25,813 nucleotides of DNA from Cyanobacteria bacterium OH_PDB_112 (GCA_023457295.1 JAEWLZ010000112.1:1-25813), one strand, 5' to 3'; counted from the first letter of the stretch, positions 1-7,728 are shown. The notes: generated by a model from the letters alone, not told the origin. Translations and numbers: made by a program.

Positions 1-127
1 CAACTACTGCAACAACTTTATCAAAAGTAATTGTTTCATCGACTTTAGCATCTAAAAGTTCTACGTCTATATAACGTTCTGTTTCTACTTGATACTGCTT
101 TCCGCCTGTTTCTATAATTGCAAACAT
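1..127 (-). CDS. rplU: 50S ribosomal protein L21, N-terminal part
   Basis: This is the first 42 codons of bL21, a 23S rRNA-binding protein of the large ribosomal subunit; the gene runs off the left edge. The translation begins MFAIIETGGKQYQVETERYI, the typical bL21 N-terminus with its GGKQY signature. The ATG at 127 is preceded by an AGAAAGG Shine-Dalgarno about 6-7 nt upstream, which fixes the start. It has its own promoter (246-274) and a roughly 110-nt GC-rich leader. In most bacteria rpmA (L27) follows rplU, but that position is outside the window. The identification is secure; only completeness is unknown. Confidence 0.95.
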   Translation of the reverse strand, partial: MFAIIETGGKQYQVETERYIDVELLDAKVDETITFDKVVAVV

Positions 128-239
128 TTTTTTACCTTTCTTCTAGGGACCGTGGCCTTTCGGATTTTGCTTTTAAGGCACTGCCTCTTGCATCCTCCCG
201 CCGACTCTTGAAAACGGCACACCTCTGCGTATTAACTGT
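128..239 (-). promoter_or_regulatory. Structured 5' leader of rplU, candidate cis-regulatory RNA
   Basis: Between the predicted rplU transcription start and its RBS lie about 110 nt, far more GC-rich than the neighbouring sequence. Read on the minus strand it holds several possible pairings: GUGCCG with GGC(G) around a loop near 200-215, AGGCA/UGCCU near 174-186, GGAU with AUCC, CCG with CGG around GAAAGGCCA, and GGGA with UCCC as an outer closing helix. Firmicute rplU genes are known to carry an autoregulatory L21 leader RNA. This element sits in the same place, but I cannot confirm that it matches that family. It may instead be a lineage-specific r-protein leader. Confidence 0.5.
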
Positions 240-245
240 CTTATT

Positions 246-274
246 AATATAACCCCCTCAAAAATCATTGTCAA
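246..274 (-). promoter_or_regulatory. Sigma-70-type promoter of rplU
   Basis: On the minus strand a consensus TTGACA (269-274) is separated by exactly 17 bp from TATATT (246-251). Transcription would start near 239, giving the roughly 110-nt leader. It is the best -35/-10 match seen in the window, as expected for a ribosomal protein gene. Confidence 0.75.
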
Positions 275-292
275 GCAGGGTCTAGACATGTT

Positions 293-1528
293 TTACATCA
301 TTAACCTGTCAAATTCCGCGGTAATAATATTAACGAATTTTGCCACTGTTTTATCGGTAATTTCGTTAATATCCATATCCAAACTATTAATTACGGTTTG
401 CTCTTTAGTCGAACGAATTGTTTCCAAAGAAACTTTGGAATGTCCCAAATTATTAATTTTGAAAGACATTTCAACTTCACTCGGAACATGCTGAAGCGAA
501 AAATAACATTTTGTTTCGGTTACAAAAAAATTAATCCTTACATTATAAGGATATTTTTGCTCGAGATGAACTTTTAGATGCTGAAATGTAGGCAAAACAG
601 TTATTTGTGTCTTTTTTTCAAAAAGTTTTTGAAAAAGCTTATAATTTTTTTCTTTTTTCTGAGCAACTTGAGAAACAAAAGTTTCAGCTCCCAGATAAGA
701 AGTATTTACAATAGTATCGCCCACAAGAGAAGCTTCTTTTAATGCTTTTAATACTATTGTCGTAAACTCTTTATACGGGATTTTCGAAGTATATTTGCAA
801 ACTGCTGAATTAAGCTCTTTTTGCCCCAAGGCTTCTTTTATTTTTTTATAAAAATCTTTCGCCTTATCTAAATCGGTTTTTGGCATAATTATATAAAAAA
901 TATTCTCGGAAAGCTGACCAATAGCATCATTAGCACGGGAATTAAGCTGTAATTGATAAACTAGCTCTTCTTTATTTTCGGGGGCAGAAGAAAAAACAGT
1001 GAAAATAAAAGAACTGCCGTATTCAATTGAATTTTGAGCAAAAGCTTCAAAAATATTCCCGGTAAATTCGGGCATGTAAAAATCTTTTTCATTAATAATA
1101 TTAAACTTACGCATAATAGCTTTTTGATTTTCAACATTTTGAATATAAGCATTGCGCTTGAGGTTCATCTTTATACGAATTGATACCTCTGTATCATCAA
1201 GGGGACAATAAATAAAATCATCCAAACCCGCCTCAAAAGCTTGTGACATAAATTCTTTATTATATTTTTTCTCTACAAAAAACATAATAGGCGTCATTGA
1301 AAGATATTTTATTTTTCTAATTCCCCTGATAAGCCCAATAATAGCTTCATCAGGGGAATCCAAAACAAAAAGTATCGCATCCGGCTTACAGGTTTTTAAA
1401 ACCCCTAATGTTCCTTTTATATTTGTATCTATAATCTTGTCGGTATCTCGATTTAAAGCCGCTTTTTGTTTTATAGCTTCAACAGAATCTTTTTCACCGC
1501 CGACAATCAAAAGCGTATGGTTTTGCAT
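293..1528 (-). CDS. Degenerate response regulator: receiver + GGDEF-like domain
   Basis: A 411-residue soluble protein. Residues 1-125 look like a CheY-type receiver: LLIVGGEKD at strand 1, D57 in FVLDSP at the phospho-acceptor position, T79 in MTPIMFF, and AGLDDFIYCP at the end. The acidic pair after strand 1 is replaced by glycines (G10, G11) and the conserved Lys before Pro is Cys108, so normal phosphotransfer chemistry is doubtful. Residues about 155-290 resemble a GGDEF fold (R198, D201, IGQLSENIFYIIMP) but without the GGDEF catalytic loop, so it is probably not a diguanylate cyclase. Residues about 300-411 are unassigned. The start is 7 bp after the GH57 stop, so the two are cotranscribed. 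It probably acts by protein contact; its target is unknown. Confidence 0.6.
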   Translation of the reverse strand: MQNHTLLIVGGEKDSVEAIKQKAALNRDTDKIIDTNIKGTLGVLKTCKPDAILFVLDSPDEAIIGLIRGIRKIKYLSMTPIMFFVEKKYNKEFMSQAFEAGLDDFIYCPLDDTEVSIRIKMNLKRNAYIQNVENQKAIMRKFNIINEKDFYMPEFTGNIFEAFAQNSIEYGSSFIFTVFSSAPENKEELVYQLQLNSRANDAIGQLSENIFYIIMPKTDLDKAKDFYKKIKEALGQKELNSAVCKYTSKIPYKEFTTIVLKALKEASLVGDTIVNTSYLGAETFVSQVAQKKEKNYKLFQKLFEKKTQITVLPTFQHLKVHLEQKYPYNVRINFFVTETKCYFSLQHVPSEVEMSFKINNLGHSKVSLETIRSTKEQTVINSLDMDINEITDKTVAKFVNIITAEFDRLMM

Positions 1529-1535
1529 ATTTTAC

Positions 1536-3770
1536 CTATGGTCTGATAAATGAAATCGGTCTGTCTTTTGTGATTATTTCATCAACGACACTGGATTTAC
1601 CAGTCAAGATGGTTAAATTCACCTTATCACCCGATTTTATGTTCAAATCATCAAAAGGAATAGCCATTTCGATAACCTGATTATAGACAAATTTTATATC
1701 ATGATTGATTATTATTTCCCACAACAAATTTTCCATAGATTTTGAAAAAACAGGCATAAGCACCTTACCGCAAAGAATAGGGATTTCAATTTCGTGAGAA
1801 TAGGCATAACGAAGAACATTCGGGACATAATCTTTTGTTTGCCTCACTCGCACATAAGAAATAGACGGATTATTGTTAAATCCCTGAAAATAAAGCATTA
1901 TCTGGCTTATAAAATTTTTGTCTTTGAGATTTTCTATATTATTTTTATTTACATCAAACCTAAGATAAATTTTGTCTTTGTCATTTCCAAAATAAATTTT
2001 GCTGAAAAGTTTTTCAAAATTGTATATAGGACCTTGCACAGTTTGTATATAACCGGCATTTTCCCAATCCCCAAGAGAACTTCTCCCGTTAATTTGAGGT
2101 TTGATAAAATCTTTTGGCGTATAAGATTGTTTTGGAACAAGTGTTTCAAGAGGTCTTTCAAGATATGTAGGAATATCTTTGCAGAGGAGCTTGTATATTT
2201 GTTTGAGATGATTACGGAATAAAAAATCAAACAACTCATCCTGACCTGAGTTATTAGGTTCTCCAAACCACCAAAACCAATCACTTCCCTGCGCAACATA
2301 AAACTCTTGCCAAGCAAGCTCTACACGGTATTTATCGTGTTTTTCTTTTGAAAATTTTACAAGGTCTTTTCTTATTCTTGCAAGATAATCCCAAGCAAGA
2401 TTTTTGACAGAATCTCCTATCCACATTTGAAAATCACGGTTTATCCAAGACCCGGGCGCAATACTTTCTATAACATGCTCTTTTTTAATTTTGGTCATAT
2501 AATCGCTTACAGTAAGAGCTTCAAGAGCTTTGTCTTCCGAAATAAGTCTATAAAGATGTTTTAAAAAAGGTATCCCGTCTTTTTGATAACTTTCCCAACA
2601 ATTTTCTCCATCCAAAGCAATTACCACAAGATGATTCTCATCAGGCGACATTTCAAGTTTTTTTTGTGTGGTTTTTAACTTGGAATAAAGATCTTCCGCC
2701 GCGACTTTAGGCTCGTAAGCTCCGTATTGAAAATTGATTAAATTCGCAAGGAAAGCGCTTCTAAAAACAATTCTCAAAGCATCTTTTTCTTTTCCAAAGT
2801 TATAACACTGACACAAAGGGTAAGGGTTTAGTAAAGAGCCGTCATAATCTCTGTCAAAAACAGCATTTAAACTCTTGGAAAGAACACCCTCATCAGAAAT
2901 TGCCCACTTAAATCCTGCTTCTTTAATAATTTTCAAAGCATCATCCGAAATACACTGTTCAGAAGGCCAAAAACCTTGTGGCTTTTGCCCAAACACTTGT
3001 TCAAATTTTACAATACTTTTTTGTATTTGAGCTTTTGCATCCTCAGGATGAGTATAACGATTTCTTGGCAAAGTTTCTACGCTTAAACCATTTTTGGCGC
3101 AATCACTATCTATGACAAGAGGTAAAATATTATGATAATAAGGACTTGTCGTTATTTCTATTTTTCCCTGCTCTAAGTGATTTTTGTATGAAGGAATAAT
3201 TTCTCTCATAATTTCACGCTGAATTTCTATAACGCGAATTCTATCCTCGAGAGTAAACCCTTCTTCTTTTTGATAAAACGCACTCAATTCAGGATTTTTC
3301 TTTTGCCAAGATGGGTCAAACCAGGACAAATTAAACCACATTAAAATATCAGAGTATTCTTGCTCGGAAAATTCTCTTGTATTAACTCCTGTCCTTTGTC
3401 TTTTTTCGTACAATTCATTATAGCGGGGATGCACTGAAATCATTGAATTATAATTCGCATCAAAAAAAGAATTTAAAATAAAAACTTTATCCTGCTCGGA
3501 AAGATTTTTAGATTCTTTAATTGTCAGCAAAGAATGTACATCATGGGCATCATTATTAGCATAATCTTCAATTTGGTCTATCAAAAGAGGAACAATATTA
3601 AAAGTTTGCCTGATTTTGGGGAATTCATCCAAAATCAAAAGCATATCAAGATAATCTTTTATAGCGTGTAATCTTACCCAAGGCATAAGATACATGTTAG
3701 TTTCGGAGTCTTTATAATTAGGCTGATGCAAATGCCATACAAAAGCTATCGACAATTTTTTTTCAGCCAT
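1536..3770 (-). CDS. Glycoside hydrolase family 57 (alpha-amylase/glucan-active type)
   Basis: A 744-residue enzyme. GH57 members cleave or transfer alpha-glucans (amylase, amylopullulanase, 4-alpha-glucanotransferase, branching enzyme) with retention. Visible conserved regions: HLHQPNY (13-19), EITTSPYYHNILPL (205-218), GFWPSEQ with the probable nucleophile E271, and IALDGENCWE with the probable acid/base D387. The (beta/alpha)7 barrel plus helical part spans roughly 1-560; residues about 570-744 form a beta-rich C-terminal module of the kind seen in long family members. No signal peptide, so probably cytosolic, acting on glycogen or imported maltodextrin. AAAGGA lies upstream of the ATG. 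It is followed after 7 bp by the degenerate response regulator. The exact specificity cannot be read from sequence. Confidence 0.88.
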   Translation of the reverse strand: MAEKKLSIAFVWHLHQPNYKDSETNMYLMPWVRLHAIKDYLDMLLILDEFPKIRQTFNIVPLLIDQIEDYANNDAHDVHSLLTIKESKNLSEQDKVFILNSFFDANYNSMISVHPRYNELYEKRQRTGVNTREFSEQEYSDILMWFNLSWFDPSWQKKNPELSAFYQKEEGFTLEDRIRVIEIQREIMREIIPSYKNHLEQGKIEITTSPYYHNILPLVIDSDCAKNGLSVETLPRNRYTHPEDAKAQIQKSIVKFEQVFGQKPQGFWPSEQCISDDALKIIKEAGFKWAISDEGVLSKSLNAVFDRDYDGSLLNPYPLCQCYNFGKEKDALRIVFRSAFLANLINFQYGAYEPKVAAEDLYSKLKTTQKKLEMSPDENHLVVIALDGENCWESYQKDGIPFLKHLYRLISEDKALEALTVSDYMTKIKKEHVIESIAPGSWINRDFQMWIGDSVKNLAWDYLARIRKDLVKFSKEKHDKYRVELAWQEFYVAQGSDWFWWFGEPNNSGQDELFDFLFRNHLKQIYKLLCKDIPTYLERPLETLVPKQSYTPKDFIKPQINGRSSLGDWENAGYIQTVQGPIYNFEKLFSKIYFGNDKDKIYLRFDVNKNNIENLKDKNFISQIMLYFQGFNNNPSISYVRVRQTKDYVPNVLRYAYSHEIEIPILCGKVLMPVFSKSMENLLWEIIINHDIKFVYNQVIEMAIPFDDLNIKSGDKVNLTILTGKSSVVDEIITKDRPISFIRP

Positions 3771-3800
3771 TTCAAATCCTTTCCTATTCTATAAGAATTA

Positions 3801-3829
3801 AGTATATAACTTTGTTTTAAACAATTCAA
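3801..3829 (-). promoter_or_regulatory. Promoter of the GH57/response-regulator operon
   Basis: On the minus strand TTGAAT (3824-3829), a 17-bp spacer, then TATACT (3801-3806). This would give a leader of about 25 nt before the AAAGGA RBS and the ATG at 3770. Confidence 0.55.
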
Positions 3830-3845
3830 TAATAAAATAATCATT

Positions 3846-4400
3846 TTATTTATTATCAAATATCCAATTTGTTATTTTTTCACTATTTTTATTTATTAAA
3901 ATTCCTGCAATAGCACCTAAAACAACACTTAAACCTAAGGTTTTATAAGAAACCCAAGATTTTGGCGCTTTAAGTTTTTTTTCATTTATTAATTGTAACT
4001 CTTTTGGAGAGGGGCCTTTTATCTTGTCCATAATATAAAAAGTTGCAGGAACCATAGAACTAGAAACAAAAACATCATACATTAATTGTTTTTTATCTTC
4101 ATTTTTTTTATTACCTTGATTATTGGATTTTATTTTATTTCCAAAATATGTATCCGCAAAAAAACCAACTAAACCAAGTGCCGCAGGTATTAAAATTCCA
4201 GCCAAAGGAATATTTTGCTTTGTAAGAGAAGATACTTCAAATAATACTAATGTTGTTAAAGCTGGAGTAAAGGTCATTGGAAAATGTGTAGTAGTTGCAT
4301 TAGGATAAGCTTTTTTAGTCTCATCATCTAAAACATAGTCTTTGCTGTTTAGAGACCTGAAATTCAATTTAAAATTGTTTTTTGAGTTCATTAAAATCAT
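3846..4400 (-). CDS. Orphan multi-pass membrane protein, 184 aa
   Basis: I do not recognise a family. After a hydrophilic N-terminus with a KLNFRSLNSK stretch (11-20), there are about four hydrophobic segments: 42-57, 64-84, 107-125 and 153-170. A Lys/Asn-rich loop (89-105) lies between the second and third. The C-terminus is short and polar. The start at 4400 has AAGGTG about 11 nt upstream; a second ATG three codons in (4391) is possible but sits farther from the RBS. It begins 18 bp after the stop of the glycine-zipper protein, so the two are probably cotranscribed and may work together at the membrane. It looks like a lineage-specific gene. Confidence 0.6.
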   Translation of the reverse strand: MILMNSKNNFKLNFRSLNSKDYVLDDETKKAYPNATTTHFPMTFTPALTTLVLFEVSSLTKQNIPLAGILIPAALGLVGFFADTYFGNKIKSNNQGNKKNEDKKQLMYDVFVSSSMVPATFYIMDKIKGPSPKELQLINEKKLKAPKSWVSYKTLGLSVVLGAIAGILINKNSEKITNWIFDNK

Positions 4401-4418
4401 CTTTTATAATACACCTTA

Positions 4419-5099
4419 TCAAAAAAGATACCAGTCATTTTTACCAAAATCATCTTGTTCAGAATCATAATCATCATCAGAGAAGATACTATTATAAGAA
4501 CTGTCCCCATCAGAAGCGAAGCTTCCACTTGAACCACCTTGAGAACCATTAGAAATATCTAAAATACCGTCTCTAATTGTATCACGAAAAGTTTTCCACA
4601 TAAATCCACCACCAACAGCCCCTAATATACCGCCTGCTACTACCCCGGGGAGAGCTCCTACTCCTCCGAACATAGCGCCTACTCCTCCACCAACAACTTT
4701 TCCACCTTCTGACATAATAGAAATAAAAGAAAGCTTTACCGGCAAAAGAACCGTATTATCAATAGTAACTAAAAGCCCCCCAATAGCAGCTTTATCATAT
4801 TTCTTTTCCGAAACTTCTTTTAGCAAATTAGCTACATCCAAAATTAAAGCAGCATTTGGTATTTTTTCAGAAATATCTCTTATTTTATTTATAGAATCAG
4901 CCTTATCAGGCATTTTTTTAATTAATTCATTGAAAATTTCATCAGCTTGAGGATTTTTACCTTTAAAAGTTGCCTGTTTTGTTTTCAAAAAAACAACATC
5001 GCCGTTACTTTTATCTTTTGAATTATAACTAACACTTATTCTTTTATAATTTTCAGAACTTAATGATAAAGATGGCAACATTACCTCTTGAATAATCAT
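4419..5099 (-). CDS. Orphan glycine-zipper protein with acidic tail, 226 aa
   Basis: Unknown family. The ORF extends to an ATG at 5111, but the TGGAGGT there reads as the Shine-Dalgarno for the ATG at 5099, so I start at 5099. Residues 1-60 are polar and include a QATFKGKNP stretch (42-50). Residues 52-105 are helical with amphipathic character. Residues 132-167 are a run of small residues with glycines spaced as GxxxG (GGGVGAMFGGVGALPG and onward), like a glycine zipper that packs helices in membranes or oligomers. Residues 187-226 are Ser/Asp-rich and strongly acidic, ending WYLF. First gene of a minus-strand cluster divergent from 5286. Function not inferred. Confidence 0.65.
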   Translation of the reverse strand: MIIQEVMLPSLSLSSENYKRISVSYNSKDKSNGDVVFLKTKQATFKGKNPQADEIFNELIKKMPDKADSINKIRDISEKIPNAALILDVANLLKEVSEKKYDKAAIGGLLVTIDNTVLLPVKLSFISIMSEGGKVVGGGVGAMFGGVGALPGVVAGGILGAVGGGFMWKTFRDTIRDGILDISNGSQGGSSGSFASDGDSSYNSIFSDDDYDSEQDDFGKNDWYLF

Positions 5100-5165
5100 T
5101 TTAACCTCCATTTTTTTACTATTTTAAAAATCCAAATATTTTTTTTTGATACTTAAAAATAAAAT

Positions 5166-5207
5166 TGTTACAAAAAGTTACCCTCCGCCAAAATGTAACA
5201 TAATGTA
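5166..5207. promoter_or_regulatory. Cluster of GTTAC/GTAAC half-sites in a divergent promoter region
   Basis: A perfect 7-bp inverted repeat, TGTTACA (5166-5172) and TGTAACA (5194-5200), brackets a further GTTAC half-site at 5177-5181. A TGTAA copy follows at 5203-5207. The four half-sites lie within about 42 bp in the 186-bp gap between the divergent genes starting at 5099 and 5286. This is the arrangement expected of an operator for a dimeric repressor or activator. No regulator is identified. Confidence 0.35.
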
Positions 5208-5285
5208 AAAAAACATCTAAAAATCTTAAAGAAATATGAAAAAATACCGATACCCATGATGTTAAGGTTCTAAAGGAGTATAAAG

Positions 5286-5669
5286 ATGTCTCTTTCTTTT
5301 AACAACGGAGGAAATCCGTTTGGAGCAAATGGCGCAAAAGATGATATTTTCAATCCTAAGCGTAAGGTCGATTTCAATTTTGAAATCAAAAAGAGCATCG
5401 ATGATATTTCTTTATTTGATATAACAACAGAAGATGATCTCAACGATACAGGAAGAAAACTTACTGCTAATGATCTTTTTGGTTATGTAGAACCTCAAAT
5501 GGACGGAACAAAGTGGCTGGGACTTACAGGAATAGGGACTTTTGGAGATGAACCCGAACTTATGAAAACAACTTTCTTAAAATTTCCTCCAAAACAAACC
5601 GATAAAGACGGCAATCCGGTAAAACCGATTGATAACGGTAATGACTGGAATTGGAACACTTTTGCATAA
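5286..5669 (+). CDS. Orphan acidic soluble protein, 127 aa
   Basis: Unrecognised. It has a strong RBS (AAAGGAG, about 8 nt before the ATG). The protein is hydrophilic and rich in Asp, Asn, Gly and Pro, with no membrane segment and no signal peptide. The N-terminus (1-20) is Gly/Asn-rich (FNNGGNPFGANG); the middle contains DDISLFDITTEDDLND (39-54); the C-terminus ends in a Trp/Asn motif (NDWNWNTFA). Composition and codon use match the neighbours, and the good RBS argues for a real, well-translated gene. It could be an intrinsically disordered or structural protein. Its partners are unknown; the divergent neighbour is also an orphan, and they share the half-site cluster at 5166-5207. Confidence 0.65.
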   Translation: MSLSFNNGGNPFGANGAKDDIFNPKRKVDFNFEIKKSIDDISLFDITTEDDLNDTGRKLTANDLFGYVEPQMDGTKWLGLTGIGTFGDEPELMKTTFLKFPPKQTDKDGNPVKPIDNGNDWNWNTFA

Positions 5670-5675
5670 AACTAT

Positions 5676-5705
5676 TTGACCTTTTAAAGATTTTTCATAT
5701 AAAAT
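5676..5705 (+). promoter_or_regulatory. Promoter of the class II aldolase gene, probably leaderless
   Basis: TTGACC (5676-5681) is followed by TATAAA (5698-5703, 16-bp spacer) or TAAAAT (5700-5705, 18-bp spacer). Either places the transcription start at about 5710-5713, at or next to the ATG at 5713. No Shine-Dalgarno precedes that ATG. Confidence 0.55.
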
Positions 5706-5712
5706 AATTTGT

Positions 5713-6342
5713 ATGGAAAAATTAAAGAAAAAACTTATAGAAATAGGTAAAAGACTCAGAGAAAAAGGGCTTTCTCCGGGGCTTTCAGGAAATATAAGCA
5801 TCCGATACGGAAGATATTTCTTAATTACCCCATCAGGGTTAGCTCTTGATGATTTTTCAGAAGAAGATATTATCTTGGTTGATGAAAATTATCAAGTAAT
5901 TGAAGGCAAAAAAAAACCTTCTTCTGAAGCAAAACTTCATTTAGAAATTTACAAACTTCGCGCTGATATTGGAGCAATAATACATTGCCACGCTCCAAAA
6001 TCATCCGCTTTTGCGGTGGCAGATATACCTCTATCGCAACCTGTTTTAGCAGAAAATGTTTTTCATTTGGGAGAAATTCCTGTCGCAAGGTATTATATGC
6101 CTTCATCTATTGAGGTAGCAAAAGAAACAGCCAAACATTTTGACTCACATGATGTAGTTCTTATGAAAAATCACGGCGTGGTTGTAGCAGGACAAACAAT
6201 CGAAGAGGCCTATTATAAAATGGAAACTGTAGAATATACCGCGGAAGTTATTCTAAACGCAAAAATTTTAGGAAATATAACCGAACTTACACCTAATGAA
6301 GTGCAGGAAGTAAAAAACTTGAAGGCAAGTTTGGTCAAGTAA
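5713..6342 (+). CDS. Class II aldolase/adducin family (fuculose-P aldolase-like)
   Basis: A 209-residue Zn-dependent lyase of the FucA/AraD/MtnB superfamily. These enzymes cleave or epimerise sugar phosphates (L-fuculose-1-P, L-ribulose-5-P) or dehydrate methylthioribulose-1-P in methionine salvage. Signatures: GLSGNISIR (23-31), the Glu in PSSEAKLH (E72), the metal-binding HCH (H91, H93) and NHG (H154). The length is normal for FucA. No sugar-catabolic or methionine-salvage neighbours are present, so the substrate is undecided. The start at 5713 has no RBS and a -10-like hexamer 7 nt upstream, suggesting a leaderless mRNA. Its stop abuts the stop of the convergent formyltransferase with no gap. 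Confidence 0.85.
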   Translation: MEKLKKKLIEIGKRLREKGLSPGLSGNISIRYGRYFLITPSGLALDDFSEEDIILVDENYQVIEGKKKPSSEAKLHLEIYKLRADIGAIIHCHAPKSSAFAVADIPLSQPVLAENVFHLGEIPVARYYMPSSIEVAKETAKHFDSHDVVLMKNHGVVVAGQTIEEAYYKMETVEYTAEVILNAKILGNITELTPNEVQEVKNLKASLVK

Positions 6343-7278
6343 TTACTCAAAAATATCCCCGACGTCAGGATTCACAAACTCTAAAAACATTCTTGCATCT
6401 CCGGAAAAATAAGATCCTACTTGCATAGCGGTAGGAAAAAATACTCCTTTTCCGGTAGCTATTGAAAGGTGGGCTTTGCCTATTTCGACAATAGTCCCTG
6501 GGGCTTCTTTAGTTTTTTTGTCTATATCATAAAATCCCGCATGAAACTTAATCGGATTTCCCTTATAAAAACTTAACGCACCCAAAAAAGGATTACATGC
6601 CCTGATAAAGCGTTCAACAAAAGAAGCATCATTAGTCCAGTTGATGCGAGTATCTCCTCTTTGTTCCAAAATCATATCACCTTTTGGATATTTATCTGTT
6701 TTATTTTGCGGCTTGCGAGGAAGTGTATTGCCCTGCTCCAAAAAAGTAACCATCTCTACATGAGATTGGGCAAAAATAAAATTGGTACGATTAAAAAGCG
6801 TTCCCATTGTCTCATAAGGCAAAAGAGGAACCGTCTGCTGGAAAATTATATCTCCGGTATCATAATTTTCATCCATAAAATGAAGCGTAACTCCTGTTGC
6901 TTTATCATTATTTAAAATAGGATAAAAATAAGGATTTCCTCCTCTATACATAGGCAAAAGCGAAGGATGGGAATTTACAACTCCTATCTTAAAAGAATCA
7001 AGAAGCACTTTAGGAAATTTCTTATTATAAGAGGCAACTATCGCGATATCTGCATTTTTGGAACGAACTTTTTCAATAAAATCAGGCTCATCCATTCTTT
7101 TTTCATAGCTTATCGGCTCATAACCCATATCAACTGCCAAATTATACATAGCATTGTAAAGCGCCATATTATTTTTAGGAGGCATAATAACTCCTACTAT
7201 ATTTTTTTTGGCATTATAAAGCTCCGCCAAACAAATGGGGCCCATTTCAGGCATCCCGGCAAAAATAACTCTCACCAT
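6343..7278 (-). CDS. Formyltransferase, Fmt-like (methionyl-tRNA formyltransferase family)
   Basis: 311 residues from the ATG at 7278. The ORF runs upstream to 7323, but that stretch overlaps crcB; GAGG about 9 nt before 7278 supports the downstream start. The N-terminal Rossmann-like domain has VRVIFAGMPEMG, where Fmt usually has GTPEF. The catalytic triad of 10-formyl-THF enzymes is present: N102, H104 in NSHPSLLPMYRGG, and D140 in DTGDI. The C-terminal part (about 205-311; IRACNPF, PGTIVE, ATGKGVFFP) matches the OB-like Fmt C domain. It may be the housekeeping Fmt or a paralogue that formylates a nucleotide-amino sugar. It starts 1 bp after the crcB stop, so it is translationally coupled to it. 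Confidence 0.78.
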   Translation of the reverse strand: MVRVIFAGMPEMGPICLAELYNAKKNIVGVIMPPKNNMALYNAMYNLAVDMGYEPISYEKRMDEPDFIEKVRSKNADIAIVASYNKKFPKVLLDSFKIGVVNSHPSLLPMYRGGNPYFYPILNNDKATGVTLHFMDENYDTGDIIFQQTVPLLPYETMGTLFNRTNFIFAQSHVEMVTFLEQGNTLPRKPQNKTDKYPKGDMILEQRGDTRINWTNDASFVERFIRACNPFLGALSFYKGNPIKFHAGFYDIDKKTKEAPGTIVEIGKAHLSIATGKGVFFPTAMQVGSYFSGDARMFLEFVNPDVGDIFE

Positions 7279-7279
7279 A

Positions 7280-7651
7280 TTAAACTGTCCTCGCCAAATA
7301 AAATCCCGCCAATACCGAGCCAAATCCCAAAATAATACTTAAAACAGGATATAGCAATGCCAAATAATTATGTCCGTCTTTAAACAAATTAAATGTTTCA
7401 ACCGTAAAAGTACTAAATGTGGTAAAACCACCTGCAACACCAACCGTTAAAAAAAGTTTGAGCTGTGTATTTGCATTAATCTTTGCCATAAAAAGCCCGA
7501 GAACAAATCCCAAAAATAAACTTCCTAAAATATTAACCAAAAATGTTGCGAAAGGAAAAACCGTCCCGAAACTTTTACCGAAAATAGCACTAAGCATATA
7601 CCTAAGAACAGACCCTATGCCACCTCCGAGAAAAACTGCTATCAAATTCAT
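7280..7651 (-). CDS. crcB: Fluoride ion channel/exporter CrcB (Fluc)
   Basis: A 123-residue protein with four hydrophobic helices, the normal Fluc length. It forms dual-topology dimers that export F- across the inner membrane. Family signatures: GGGIGSVLRY (9-18), NILGSLFLG with the pore Asn N40 (40-48), and the GGFTTFSTFT segment (74-83) with phenylalanines and Ser/Thr of the fluoride path. A single copy is seen here; Fluc may be encoded as one dual-topology gene or as a pair. RBS CGGA lies about 6 nt before the ATG. I looked for a fluoride riboswitch upstream and did not find one. It is followed immediately by the formyltransferase gene. Confidence 0.93.
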   Translation of the reverse strand: MNLIAVFLGGGIGSVLRYMLSAIFGKSFGTVFPFATFLVNILGSLFLGFVLGLFMAKINANTQLKLFLTVGVAGGFTTFSTFTVETFNLFKDGHNYLALLYPVLSIILGFGSVLAGFYLARTV

Positions 7652-7699
7652 ATTGTTTATCCGAATAACTAACTATATAAATAATAATACTACAAAACC

Positions 7700-7728
7700 T
7701 TGCTTAAGGTAAAAAATATTGCTAATAT
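7700..7728 (+). promoter_or_regulatory. Promoter of the small membrane protein gene
   Basis: TTGCTT (7700-7705), a 17-bp spacer, then TAATAT (7723-7728). The predicted start lies near 7735, leaving a short leader that contains the strong AAAGGAGAT RBS at 7742-7750. Confidence 0.45.

Noticed and set aside
5100..5111. Start of the glycine-zipper gene at 5111
   Set aside because: TGGAGGT there serves as the RBS for the ATG at 5099.
7280..7323. Formyltransferase start at 7323
   Set aside because: The extra residues overlap crcB coding sequence; GAGG and the family N-terminus VRVIFAG point to the ATG at 7278.
6967..7335. 122-codon open frame on the plus strand opposite the formyltransferase
   Set aside because: It is antisense to a gene with clear catalytic motifs, has no RBS and has a biased, low-complexity product; a shadow frame.
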